Source of the DNA: DATLFA01 sp039934635
GTDB taxonomy: Bacteria; Actinomycetota; Acidimicrobiia; Acidimicrobiales; WLNW01
Assembly: GCA_039934635.1 (NCBI GenBank)
Contig: JBDTLT010000149.1
Span: 1-13,364 of the forward strand
Reading direction: 5' to 3'
DNA length: 13,364 bases
Below, piece after piece: positions 6,927 through 13,364 of the stretch. Each line of letters begins with the position of its first letter. Position 1 is the stretch's first letter. The translations under genes and the position numbers were made by a program. The notes under the pieces are model-generated. The model made no database searches and had not been told where the DNA came from. It saw only the letters and a list, made by a program, of their open reading frames with translations.

Positions 6927-8363
6927 ATGTCGGCAAAGCACCAGCTCACGAGCGCCGAGGTACGTGAGCGCGTCGGGCATCCGATCGTCGATGCCGACGG
7001 CCACATGCTCGAGTTGATCGACGCCGCTCACCCACACATCCGCGAGGCGCTCGGGCCTGCGCTGTTCCAGCAGTGGCTCGACAGAGGCACCATCATCAAG
7101 CGGGCGCAGGCACCGATGAGCCTCGACGAGCGCCGCGACTCCCGCACGCCGCAGGGCGCGTGGTGGGGGACCCACACGGTCAACGTGCTCGACCGGGCGA
7201 CGGCCACTCTGCCCGCGTTGTTGTACGAGCGTCTGCCCGAGCTCGGCATCGACTTCACGATTCTCTACCCGACCAACACGCTGTTGACCCCGGCCGAAGA
7301 GGACCCCGATCTGCGGCGCGGGCTGTGCGCCGGTTTCAACGCGTTCTATGCCGACGTGTATGGCCCGTTCTCCGATCGAATCACGCCCGCCGGCATCGTG
7401 CCGATGCACACACCCGAAGAAGCAATCGCCGAGCTGCACCACATGAAAAAGCTCGGCATCAAGGTCGCCTGCTTCCCCGAAGGCGTCTTGCGTCCGTTGT
7501 CGCAACCGGCCGGCGATTTGCCATCGCCGTGGTTGTTCGCGGGGCAGCGCCAGTGGTTCGACTGCTTCGCGCTCGACAGCCTCTACGACTACGACCCGGT
7601 ATGGCAGACGTGCCTCGATCTCGGATTCGCCGTCACCTTCCACGGCGGCCTCAACGTGCGGCCTGGTATCCACTGGTCGATCACCAGCTATGCGGCCAAC
7701 CACATCGGCCAGTTCATGGCCGAGATGTATCCGCTCTGCAAAGCACTCGTGATGGGCGGCGTCACCAAGCGGTTTCCCACCCTTCCCTTCGTGTTCTTGG
7801 AGTGTGGCGTCTCGTGGGCGGTGCAGATGGTGGGCGACACGATCGAGCACTGGGAGCGGCGCAACATCGAGGCGCTCGAGATGTACAACCCGGCGCGTCT
7901 CGACAAGCAACAGCTCGCCTCGTATTTCGAGAAGTACGGCGGCCGGTTGGCCGAGCTGCTCGGTGGCGACCCCTACGACTACGTGCAGAGCCTGCCGATC
8001 CACGGCAAAGCACCCGAACAGCCCGACGAGTTCATCCACGTCGGTGTCAGGGACGAACACGAGATCGTTTCGCTCTTCGACTCGATGTACTTCGGTTGCG
8101 AGGCAGACGATCGCGGCATCGCCACCGCCTTCGCACCGTGGAATGCCGAAGGCGCAGTGCTGAAGCCGGTGCTCGGTAGCGACATGGGCCACTGGGATGT
8201 CACCGACATCGCCGGCGTGGTCTCCGGTTCGTACGAGCTCGTCGAACAAGGCCACCTCACCGCGGATCAGTTCCGTGCAGTTGCCTTCGACAATCCGGTG
8301 CAGATGTTCCGCGCCGCGAACCCAGACTTCTTCCGGGGCACGGTGCTCGAAACCTCGGTGTGA
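6927..8363 (+). CDS. Amidohydrolase-2 family metal-dependent hydrolase or decarboxylase
   Basis: This 478-residue protein belongs to the amidohydrolase_2 family (ACMSD / gamma-resorcylate decarboxylase-like TIM barrels). The first metal motif is D24-x-H26 within VDADGH, where the ACMSD group has HxH. Further likely ligands are H239 (TFHGG) and D419 (GSDMGHWD). ECGVSW at 292-297 is another family block. The chain is longer than ACMSD (about 335 residues), with an extended middle region, as in a broad actinobacterial group of uncharacterised relatives. The reaction is probably C-C or C-N bond hydrolysis or decarboxylation; the substrate is unknown. ATG at 6927 was chosen over the TTG at 6846 because it has AGAGAG upstream, and the extra 27 residues are low-complexity Gly/Glu-rich sequence. 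It is transcribed away from the antiporter and ends 13 bp from the convergent SDR gene. Confidence 0.88.
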   Translation: MSAKHQLTSAEVRERVGHPIVDADGHMLELIDAAHPHIREALGPALFQQWLDRGTIIKRAQAPMSLDERRDSRTPQGAWWGTHTVNVLDRATATLPALLYERLPELGIDFTILYPTNTLLTPAEEDPDLRRGLCAGFNAFYADVYGPFSDRITPAGIVPMHTPEEAIAELHHMKKLGIKVACFPEGVLRPLSQPAGDLPSPWLFAGQRQWFDCFALDSLYDYDPVWQTCLDLGFAVTFHGGLNVRPGIHWSITSYAANHIGQFMAEMYPLCKALVMGGVTKRFPTLPFVFLECGVSWAVQMVGDTIEHWERRNIEALEMYNPARLDKQQLASYFEKYGGRLAELLGGDPYDYVQSLPIHGKAPEQPDEFIHVGVRDEHEIVSLFDSMYFGCEADDRGIATAFAPWNAEGAVLKPVLGSDMGHWDVTDIAGVVSGSYELVEQGHLTADQFRAVAFDNPVQMFRAANPDFFRGTVLETSV

Positions 8364-8376
8364 CCGGACCCGCTGT

Positions 8377-9096
8377 TTACGCGGTCATGCCACCATCGAG
8401 GATGAACTCTGCGCCTGATGCATACGCGCTGTCGTCGCTCGCCAACCACAAGGCAAGTTTGGCGACTTCGTCAGGCGATGCGTAGCGACCGAGCGGCACG
8501 CGTGTGGCCATGTCGCTGATCGGCTTGTCGGCCATCATCGGCGTATCGATGATGCCCGGGTGGATCGAGTTGACGCGAATGTTGAACGGCCCGAGTTCTT
8601 GTGCGGCGCCCTTTGTCATGCCGCGCACTGCCCACTTGGTCGCGGCGTACGCGAAGCAGGGCGAACCGCCGCGCATTCCGCCGATCGACGAGATGTTGAT
8701 GATCGAACCCGACCGCTGTTCCTTCATCGCCGGCGCCACGGCTTGCATACCGAGGAAGACGCCCGTCTGGTTCACCGCGATGACGCGCTGCCAGACATCG
8801 AGCGGTGTGGTCGTCATCGGCTCCCAGTGCAAGATGCCGGCGTTGTTGATGAGCACGTCGATCCGTCCGCGCTCGGCGACGACGCGATCGATCACTTGCT
8901 GCCATTCGCCGGGTTCGGTGACGTCGTGGCGCATGAACGTGCAACCGATATCCGCGGCGCTCTTCGCGCCTTCGTCTTCGAGTACGTCGGTGATATAGAC
9001 GGTGGCGCCTTCGTCGGTGAACAGGCGCGCCTCGCTCGCACCCTGACCGCGGGCGCCCCCGGTGATGATGACAACCTTGCTGTCGAGTCGGCCCAT
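8377..9096 (-). CDS. Short-chain dehydrogenase/reductase, 3-alpha/20-beta-hydroxysteroid dehydrogenase-like
   Basis: A 239-residue classical SDR. It has the Rossmann glycine motif TGGARGQG (12-19), D37 at the end of beta-2 (predicting NAD(H) rather than NADP(H)), NNAG at 84-87, N109, and the catalytic S137, Y150 and K154 (YAATK). The C-terminal SGAEFILDGGMTA end is typical. The whole chain resembles the actinobacterial 3-alpha/20-beta-hydroxysteroid dehydrogenase group, which oxidises secondary alcohols on steroid-like or other hydrophobic substrates; the real substrate cannot be read. ATG at 9096 follows a G-rich GAAAGGCGGGGG stretch. It lies 46 bp downstream of egtD on the same strand, so it may share its transcript, but a role in ergothioneine synthesis is not known for this family. 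Confidence 0.93.
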   Translation of the reverse strand: MGRLDSKVVIITGGARGQGASEARLFTDEGATVYITDVLEDEGAKSAADIGCTFMRHDVTEPGEWQQVIDRVVAERGRIDVLINNAGILHWEPMTTTPLDVWQRVIAVNQTGVFLGMQAVAPAMKEQRSGSIINISSIGGMRGGSPCFAYAATKWAVRGMTKGAAQELGPFNIRVNSIHPGIIDTPMMADKPISDMATRVPLGRYASPDEVAKLALWLASDDSAYASGAEFILDGGMTA

Positions 9097-9142
9097 GCCC
9101 CCGCCTTTCGGATCTGCCGCGGAGACTAGTGGCCCGAGCGGT

Positions 9143-10123
9143 TCAGGGCTTGCGCGACAGGATCAGGGCGTAGTCCTCGGCGGCATCGGGGAGCCAGGCC
9201 AACACTTCGAGGCCGGCCGCGGCCAACTCGGCGCAGACGCGGTTGCGCCGGAACTTGGCGCTGATCTCGGTGCGCACCTCTTCGCGTTCGGCGAAGTCGA
9301 CGGTGATCCCGATGGCGCGAATGGTCACCCGCTGCGGCTCGATCGAACGCAATCGCATTTCGATCCACTCGTTGACGGGATCCCATTGGGCCACATGTTC
9401 GAAGCGGTCGAGATCGAAGCTTGCCCCCAGTGCACTGTTGATCACCGCGAGCACGTTCTTGTTGAACGCCGCAGTCACGCCCGACTCGTCGTCGTAGGCA
9501 CGCACGAGACGAGCCGGGTCCTTGACAAGGTCGACACCGAGCAGGAATGTGTCGTGCGCATCCATCTGCGCGCTGATGCGCTCGAGCAACCGCGTGCGCT
9601 CGAGCGGTTGATAGTTGCCAATCGTGCCGCCCAGCAATGCGATCATGCGACTGCCGCCGCGCGGGATGACGTCGAGGTGGCGGTCGAAGTCGCCGACCAC
9701 CCCGTGCACCGTGAGCCCCGGGTAACCGGCGGCGATCATCTTCGACGCGTTGGCCAATGCACTTTCGCTCACGTCGAACGGTACGTACCGCTCGAGCGAA
9801 CCATGTGACCGCAGCGCGTCGAGCAGTACGCGGGTCTTGTCCGCGCTGCCTGCGCCGAGCTCGACGAGCGTGTCGGCATCGGACAGATCGGCGATGGCAG
9901 CCGCGTGCTCGGCGAGGATGGATCGCTCGGCCTCGGTGGGGTAGTACTCCGGCAGTCGAGTGATCTTGTCGAAGAGTTCGCTGCCCTGCGCGTCGTAGAA
10001 CCACTTTGGCGGAAGCACTTTGGGTCTGGCCGACAAGCCTTCGCGCACATCGTTCGCAAGTGCTCGCTGTAGGTCTTCCGGGTGCAAGAAGACGTCGATT
10101 ACGGGACCAACGAACGCGGTCAT
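9143..10123 (-). CDS. egtD: L-histidine N(alpha)-methyltransferase EgtD
   Basis: This 326-residue enzyme trimethylates histidine with three SAM to give hercynine, the first step of ergothioneine synthesis, in the cytoplasm. The SAM motif is ELGAGSADKTRVLLDAL (88-104). Histidine-site residues known from M. smegmatis EgtD (321 aa) recur at a constant +4 offset: Y43, Y60, N170, Y210, E286 and S288. Other conserved blocks are PPKWFYD, GDFDRHL, LLGGTIGN and RAYDDESGVTAAFN. The frame stays open upstream to 10357, inside egtB, but the true start is ATG at 10123. That start begins the conserved N-terminus, follows GAGAGG, and leaves a 14-bp gap after the egtB stop, so the two genes are almost certainly co-transcribed and coupled. 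Confidence 0.97.
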   Translation of the reverse strand: MTAFVGPVIDVFLHPEDLQRALANDVREGLSARPKVLPPKWFYDAQGSELFDKITRLPEYYPTEAERSILAEHAAAIADLSDADTLVELGAGSADKTRVLLDALRSHGSLERYVPFDVSESALANASKMIAAGYPGLTVHGVVGDFDRHLDVIPRGGSRMIALLGGTIGNYQPLERTRLLERISAQMDAHDTFLLGVDLVKDPARLVRAYDDESGVTAAFNKNVLAVINSALGASFDLDRFEHVAQWDPVNEWIEMRLRSIEPQRVTIRAIGITVDFAEREEVRTEISAKFRRNRVCAELAAAGLEVLAWLPDAAEDYALILSRKP

Positions 10124-10127
10124 GATG

Positions 10128-10133
10128 CCTCTC
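10128..10133 (-). promoter_or_regulatory. Ribosome binding site deciding the egtD start
   Basis: The minus strand reads GAGAGG four bases before the ATG at 10123. It overlaps none of egtB (stop at 10138-10140) and supports this start over the upstream in-frame extension that would run deep into egtB. Confidence 0.65.
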
Positions 10134-10137
10134 GTGT

Positions 10138-11445
10138 TCAGGCCTGGGCGGCGAGGCGCACGCCGGAGAACATCCACCGTTGCCACGGATAGAAGAAGTT
10201 GCGGTAGGTGGCGCGCACGTGGTCGGCAGGCGTGACGCAGCACCCGCCGCGCAGCACCATCTGGCCGCTCATGAACTTGCCGTTGTATTCGCCGACGGCT
10301 CCCTCGCTCGGGGTGAAGCCGGGATACGCGTGGTAAGCGCTCGTCGTCCATTCCCACACGTCGCCGTAGAGCTGTTGGATGCCGGAGTCACGCGCTGCCG
10401 ATGCCGGGTGCAAGCGGCCGCTCGACAAGAAATTGCCGGCGCCAGGTCGCGCGTGCAACTCCGCGACGCGTTCCCATTCGGCTTCGGTGGGCAAGCGTGC
10501 GGCGGCCCACCGTGCGAACGCGTCTGCTTCGTAGTAGCTGACGTGCACCACGGGCTCCGCGCGATCGATCGACCGCAGGCCACCCAACGTGAACAGCTGC
10601 CATTGTTCGTCGGCGCGTTGCCAATAGAGCGGCGCCGTCCATTGCTCGCGGTCGACGGTGGACCAGCCGTCGGCGAGCCACAACGATGGCGTGCGATAGC
10701 CCCCGTCGTCGATGAAGTCCATCCATTCACCGCACGTGACCAAACGATCAGCAATGCGAAACGGCTCCAACCACACTTTGTGACGCGGGCCTTCGTTGTC
10801 GAAAGCGAACGCGTCTGTAGCGCTGATGCCGATTTCGACGAGTCCACCATCGACCTCGGTCCATCGCAGCGGCGTCGGTGTCGACGCGACGTGGTGAGGA
10901 AGCTTTTCGTTGTACGCCGGCGCGAGCGGGTTTCGTGAGAACACGTGCTTGATGTCCATCAGCAGCAACTCTTGGTGTTGCTGTTCGTGTTGTAGCCCGA
11001 GTTCGACGAGTTGGCGAAGCGCGGTTTGCTCTGGGCTGGTGCCGTGGATGAGTTTGACCATCGCACTGTCGACGAATGCCCGATAGCCGCCCACCTCGGC
11101 CGCGCCCGGCCGCGTGAGGTTGCCGCGCTCCGCTCGTGGATGCCGCTCGCCGATGGCCTCGTAGTACGAGTTGAACAGATAGCCAAAGCGCGGGTGGAAT
11201 TCGCGAAACGACGGTCGCTGAGGCTTCAACAAGAAGGTTTCGAAGAACCACGTCGTGTGCGCTCGGTGCCATTTGGTCGGTGACACGTCGGGCATCGACT
11301 GCACCGTTTGGTCTTCGGCGGACAGGACGGCCGCGATCGATTCGGTGACTGCGCGCACGCTCAGATAGCGCTGCGCCAGATCGCCGTTGACATCGCGCCC
11401 ACCATTGCCGTTCGCGGCAGCGCTCCTCACGACTTGTTGTGTCAT
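10138..11445 (-). CDS. egtB: Ergothioneine sulfoxide synthase EgtB, type II (Chloracidobacterium-like)
   Basis: This 435-residue non-heme iron enzyme joins a sulfur donor to hercynine with O2, forming the C-S bond and sulfoxide of the ergothioneine precursor. An N-terminal DinB-like bundle carries the iron ligands H63 (KWHRAHTTWFFE), H153 and H157 (LQHEQQHQE). The C-terminal FGE-sulfatase fold runs from about 195 to the end (LPTEAEWE, YGDVWEWT, RGGCCVTPADHVRATYRNFF). Mycobacterial EgtB has WDLAHIGN-like sequence at the first ligand. Here the KWHRAHTTWFFETF form and the FNSYYEAIGERHPR block with Y94/Y95 match the type II group, whose characterised member is from Chloracidobacterium and accepts cysteine. 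ATG at 11445 has CAGGA nine bases upstream. It leads the egtBD transcript, and egtA, egtC and egtE are absent here. Confidence 0.95.
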   Translation of the reverse strand: MTQQVVRSAAANGNGGRDVNGDLAQRYLSVRAVTESIAAVLSAEDQTVQSMPDVSPTKWHRAHTTWFFETFLLKPQRPSFREFHPRFGYLFNSYYEAIGERHPRAERGNLTRPGAAEVGGYRAFVDSAMVKLIHGTSPEQTALRQLVELGLQHEQQHQELLLMDIKHVFSRNPLAPAYNEKLPHHVASTPTPLRWTEVDGGLVEIGISATDAFAFDNEGPRHKVWLEPFRIADRLVTCGEWMDFIDDGGYRTPSLWLADGWSTVDREQWTAPLYWQRADEQWQLFTLGGLRSIDRAEPVVHVSYYEADAFARWAAARLPTEAEWERVAELHARPGAGNFLSSGRLHPASAARDSGIQQLYGDVWEWTTSAYHAYPGFTPSEGAVGEYNGKFMSGQMVLRGGCCVTPADHVRATYRNFFYPWQRWMFSGVRLAAQA

Positions 11446-11461
11446 CGCCCATTCCTGTCGT

Positions 11462-11510
11462 GCCCGGCAACTCCCGTACCCCGAGGCGCGGTCGGTCGAA
11501 CCTGCCGGGC
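11462..11510 (-). promoter_or_regulatory. 8-bp inverted repeat in the egtB leader / divergent promoter region
   Basis: GCCCGGCA (11462-11469) and TGCCGGGC (11503-11510) are perfect inverted arms separated by 33 bases, 17 to 65 bp upstream of egtB. The 173-bp gap between egtB and the divergent glycosyltransferase must hold both promoters. The repeat may be an operator or a leader stem; no clear -35/-10 pair was seen. Confidence 0.3.
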
Positions 11511-11604
11511 GCGAATGTTCATGGCAAGAATGTGCACGAGTAGGCCGGTGAGCCCAAGCGAATCGTCACCGTCCGTGATATGCCAGAGGTTGTTCTCGTT
11601 CCCC

Positions 11605-11610
11605 GGGAGA
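11605..11610 (+). promoter_or_regulatory. Ribosome binding site deciding the glycosyltransferase start
   Basis: GGGAGA lies eight bases before the ATG at 11619. It supports that start over the upstream in-frame ATG at 11580, which would add 13 residues ahead of the first Rossmann strand (MRVAMVSF). Confidence 0.6.
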
Positions 11611-11618
11611 AATCGCTG

Positions 11619-12701
11619 ATGAGAGTGGCAATGGTGTCGTTCGACGCCGGCGAGTACGGCGTCCAAGTGGCGAATGCCATATGCGACCACGCCGATGTGC
11701 TGTTGTTGAGCCCGCGTGACCGGGTCGAGCCCTACGCGTCGAAGCTGAATCCGAAAATCGAGACGTACTTCTACGACATGCCGCGCATACGCGAGGCCCC
11801 CCGACAACTCGTGGCGATGACGAAGTTGCGCAAGGCACTCACTCGCTTTCGCCCAGATGTCGTGCACGTGCAGCACGTGCATCTGTGGTTCAGCTTGTGG
11901 TTGCCCACATTGCGCAAATACCCGCTCGTCATCACGGTGCACGATCCCGTGCACCATGTGGGTGACGCGGAGTCGGCTCGTACGCCTCAGCGGCTGGTGC
12001 ACTGGGGCTACCGCCGCGCCGATGAGCTGATCACCCACGCCGAGCAACTCAAGTCGGTATTGGTGGATGACGTTCACTTGCCGGCCGATCGCATCACCGT
12101 GATCCCCCACGTCGCCATCTCGTCGCACGGTCCCGACGCGACCGTCGCCGAGCGGGGCAAGCGGCTGCTCTTCTTCGGGCGCATCTGGGAGTACAAAGGC
12201 CTCGAATATCTGATCCGGGCCGAACCGCTCATCTCGGCGCGCATCCCCGACGTCGAGATCGTCATCGCCGGTCGCGGTGAAGACTTCGACAAGTACCGCC
12301 GCATGATGGTGAATCCGAGCCGCTTCGTGGTCGACAACGAGCTCATTCCCGAAGAGCGGGTAGCCCAGCACTTCGGCGAAGCGAGCGTGGTCGTGTTGCC
12401 GTACATCGACGCGTCGCAATCCGGTGTAGTTCCGATTGCCTATTCGTTCAACCGTCCTGTCGTCGCGACTTCGGTGGGCGGCCTGCCATCGGTCGTCGAA
12501 GACGGTGTCACCGGCTTGTTGGTTCCACCGCGCGACGAGCGGGCGTTGGCCGACGCGCTCATCACGTTGCTCGAGAACGACGATCTGCGCCACAAGATGG
12601 GTGTTGCCGGACGCAACAAGCTCGAGCGCGAGTGGGCGCCCGAGGTCATCGGTCCCCAACACGTCGCTGTCTACGAGCGCGCACTACGGAGCCATCGGTG
12701 A
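11619..12701 (+). CDS. GT4-family glycosyltransferase
   Basis: The 360-residue product has the GT-B fold of CAZy family GT4. The N-terminal Rossmann domain starts at MRVAMVSFDAGEYG and contains PDVVHVQHVHLW and a VITVHDPVHH strand-loop. The C-terminal nucleotide-sugar domain starts near residue 181 with LLFFGRIWEYKG (R188 and K193 likely bind the donor phosphates), then VEIVIAGRGE, DNELIPEERVA and VGGLPSVVEDGVTGLLVPP. The usual E-x7-E donor motif is replaced by DASQSGVVPIAY (264-275), a variant seen in part of GT4. It probably transfers a sugar from a nucleotide donor during cell-surface glycan synthesis on the cytoplasmic face; no signal peptide or membrane helix is evident. It overlaps the next gene by 4 bp (GTGA), which implies translational coupling with heptose-type sugar phosphate metabolism. 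Confidence 0.92.
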   Translation: MRVAMVSFDAGEYGVQVANAICDHADVLLLSPRDRVEPYASKLNPKIETYFYDMPRIREAPRQLVAMTKLRKALTRFRPDVVHVQHVHLWFSLWLPTLRKYPLVITVHDPVHHVGDAESARTPQRLVHWGYRRADELITHAEQLKSVLVDDVHLPADRITVIPHVAISSHGPDATVAERGKRLLFFGRIWEYKGLEYLIRAEPLISARIPDVEIVIAGRGEDFDKYRRMMVNPSRFVVDNELIPEERVAQHFGEASVVVLPYIDASQSGVVPIAYSFNRPVVATSVGGLPSVVEDGVTGLLVPPRDERALADALITLLENDDLRHKMGVAGRNKLEREWAPEVIGPQHVAVYERALRSHR

Positions 12702-13364
12702 CGAGCGGCGGCGGCCCGGTGGTGGTCCTCGATCGAGACGGCACGCTCAACGTCGAGGTGCACTACTTGTCGCACCCCGATCAGGTCGAGTTGTTACCCG
12801 GGGTCGTCGAGGGCTTGCAGGCATTGCGGGCTGCCGGCTGCCGCCTCGTCGTCGTCACCAACCAATCGGCGATCGGCCGCGGCTACTTCGATGAAGCGTG
12901 TCTGCAAACAATCCACGACCGGCTGCAGGCGCTGCTCGGCGAGCACGGCGTCACGCTCGACGCGATCTACCACTGCCCGCACATCCCCGAGGACGGTTGC
13001 CAATGCCGCAAACCAGGGACTCTGCTCGTCGAGCAGGCGGCAGCCGCGCTCGACTTCGACCCGACCCACGTCTTCGTGGTCGGCGACAAACCGTGCGACA
13101 TCGATCTGGGGCGGGGTCTCGGTGCGACGACCTTGCTGGTGCGCACCGGCTATGGCAGCGCCCACGAGAGATCCGGCGACACGTCTGCTGATTTCGTGGT
13201 CGACGATCTTCGCGACGCGTCACGGGTAATTATCGGGAGGCTTCGTGCCGACAGGACTGGCGAGATGACCCAAAATCGACAACACATCCGAGCGCGCCGT
13301 CACCTCGAGGCGAGCATCGAAGTCACGCGCCAGACCGTCGACGAATGCCTGCCGTCGATCGTCG
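12698..13364 (+). CDS. GmhB-type HAD phosphatase, apparently fused to a GmhA-type SIS isomerase (3' truncated)
   Basis: A GTG at 12698 overlaps the glycosyltransferase stop, with GGAG upstream. The frame then stays open to the window end (222 codons). Residues 1-180 form an HAD-IIIA phosphatase of the D-glycero-D-manno-heptose-1,7-bisphosphate 7-phosphatase / histidinol-phosphatase group: LDRDGTLN (D12, D14), VVTNQS (53-57 region), a zinc loop with C93, H95, C101 and C103, RKPG, and VVGDKPCDI (D130, D134). From about residue 190 (EMTQNRQHIRARRHLEASIEVTRQTVDECLPSIV) it resembles the first helix of GmhA sedoheptulose-7-phosphate isomerases. An internal ATG at 13265 could instead start a separate gmhA, but no in-frame stop lies before it. 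Both enzymes belong to ADP/GDP-heptose precursor synthesis. The phosphatase call is firm; the fusion is moderate. Confidence 0.85.
   Translation, partial: MTSGGGPVVVLDRDGTLNVEVHYLSHPDQVELLPGVVEGLQALRAAGCRLVVVTNQSAIGRGYFDEACLQTIHDRLQALLGEHGVTLDAIYHCPHIPEDGCQCRKPGTLLVEQAAAALDFDPTHVFVVGDKPCDIDLGRGLGATTLLVRTGYGSAHERSGDTSADFVVDDLRDASRVIIGRLRADRTGEMTQNRQHIRARRHLEASIEVTRQTVDECLPSIV

Noticed and set aside
6879..8255. 458-residue minus-strand open frame opposite the amidohydrolase
   Set aside because: The opposite strand encodes a complete family member with metal ligands; the antisense product shows no motifs.
8361..8387. TGACCG / CGGTCA inverted repeat between the convergent amidohydrolase and SDR genes
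   Set aside because: A 6-bp stem with a 15-base loop that overlaps both coding ends is too weak to support a bidirectional terminator.
10124..10357. N-terminal extension of EgtD into egtB
   Set aside because: The extra residues are an out-of-frame reading of the egtB C-terminus; the ATG at 10123 with GAGAGG gives the normal EgtD length.
11442..12662. 406-residue minus-strand open frame opposite the glycosyltransferase
   Set aside because: It is a shadow of the GT4 gene and would overlap the start of egtB; no recognisable domain.

Overview
The window is GC-rich and densely coding. Its genes carry long antisense shadow frames, as expected for a high-GC actinobacterium. The best guess is an Acidimicrobiia-like or related lineage, judging from an orphan GlnR-like OmpR-family regulator, a typical actinobacterial hydroxysteroid-type SDR and an ergothioneine locus. 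The taxonomic call is an inference. No rRNA, tRNA, CRISPR array, insertion sequence or phage gene was seen.

Layout. 1-186 is the tail of a YbhN/AglD-type membrane protein. 331-786 is an unrecognised small ORF that converges on and overlaps an aldo/keto reductase (749-1738, minus). Four minus-strand genes then read in the order antiporter fusion (6816-4072), ammonium transporter (4033-2453), GlnR-like winged-helix regulator (2335-1787) and aldo/keto reductase (1738-749). Gaps between them are 38, 117 and 48 bp, and a 14-bp GC-rich hairpin lies in the 117-bp gap. A 110-bp divergent intergenic region (6817-6926) separates this run from an amidohydrolase-2 family gene (6927-8363, plus). That gene converges on a minus-strand block made of egtB (11445-10138), egtD (10123-9143) and an SDR (9096-8377). 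From 11619 onward the plus strand carries a GT4 glycosyltransferase. It is translationally coupled to a GmhB-type HAD phosphatase whose frame runs on, without a stop, into what looks like a GmhA-type sugar-isomerase (SIS) domain at the window edge.

Main discovery candidate. The 914-residue protein at 4072-6816 joins a complete CPA2 cation/proton antiporter membrane domain to the C-terminal two thirds of GlnD, the PII uridylyltransferase and cellular glutamine sensor. The GlnD part has the linker, a degenerate HD domain and two ACT domains. The nucleotidyltransferase domain of GlnD is absent, with the antiporter in its place, and the HD metal ligands are lost. The gene sits 38 bp upstream of an amt gene and in the same run as a GlnR-like regulator with a shortened receiver domain. 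Together they suggest a nitrogen-status module in which glutamine binding to the ACT domains gates cation or ammonium/proton exchange next to ammonium uptake. The domain composition is read from the sequence. The gating model is inference.

Secondary points are a Chloracidobacterium-type (type II) EgtB paired with EgtD without adjacent egtA/egtC, and the apparent phosphatase-isomerase fusion for heptose precursor synthesis beside a glycosyltransferase.
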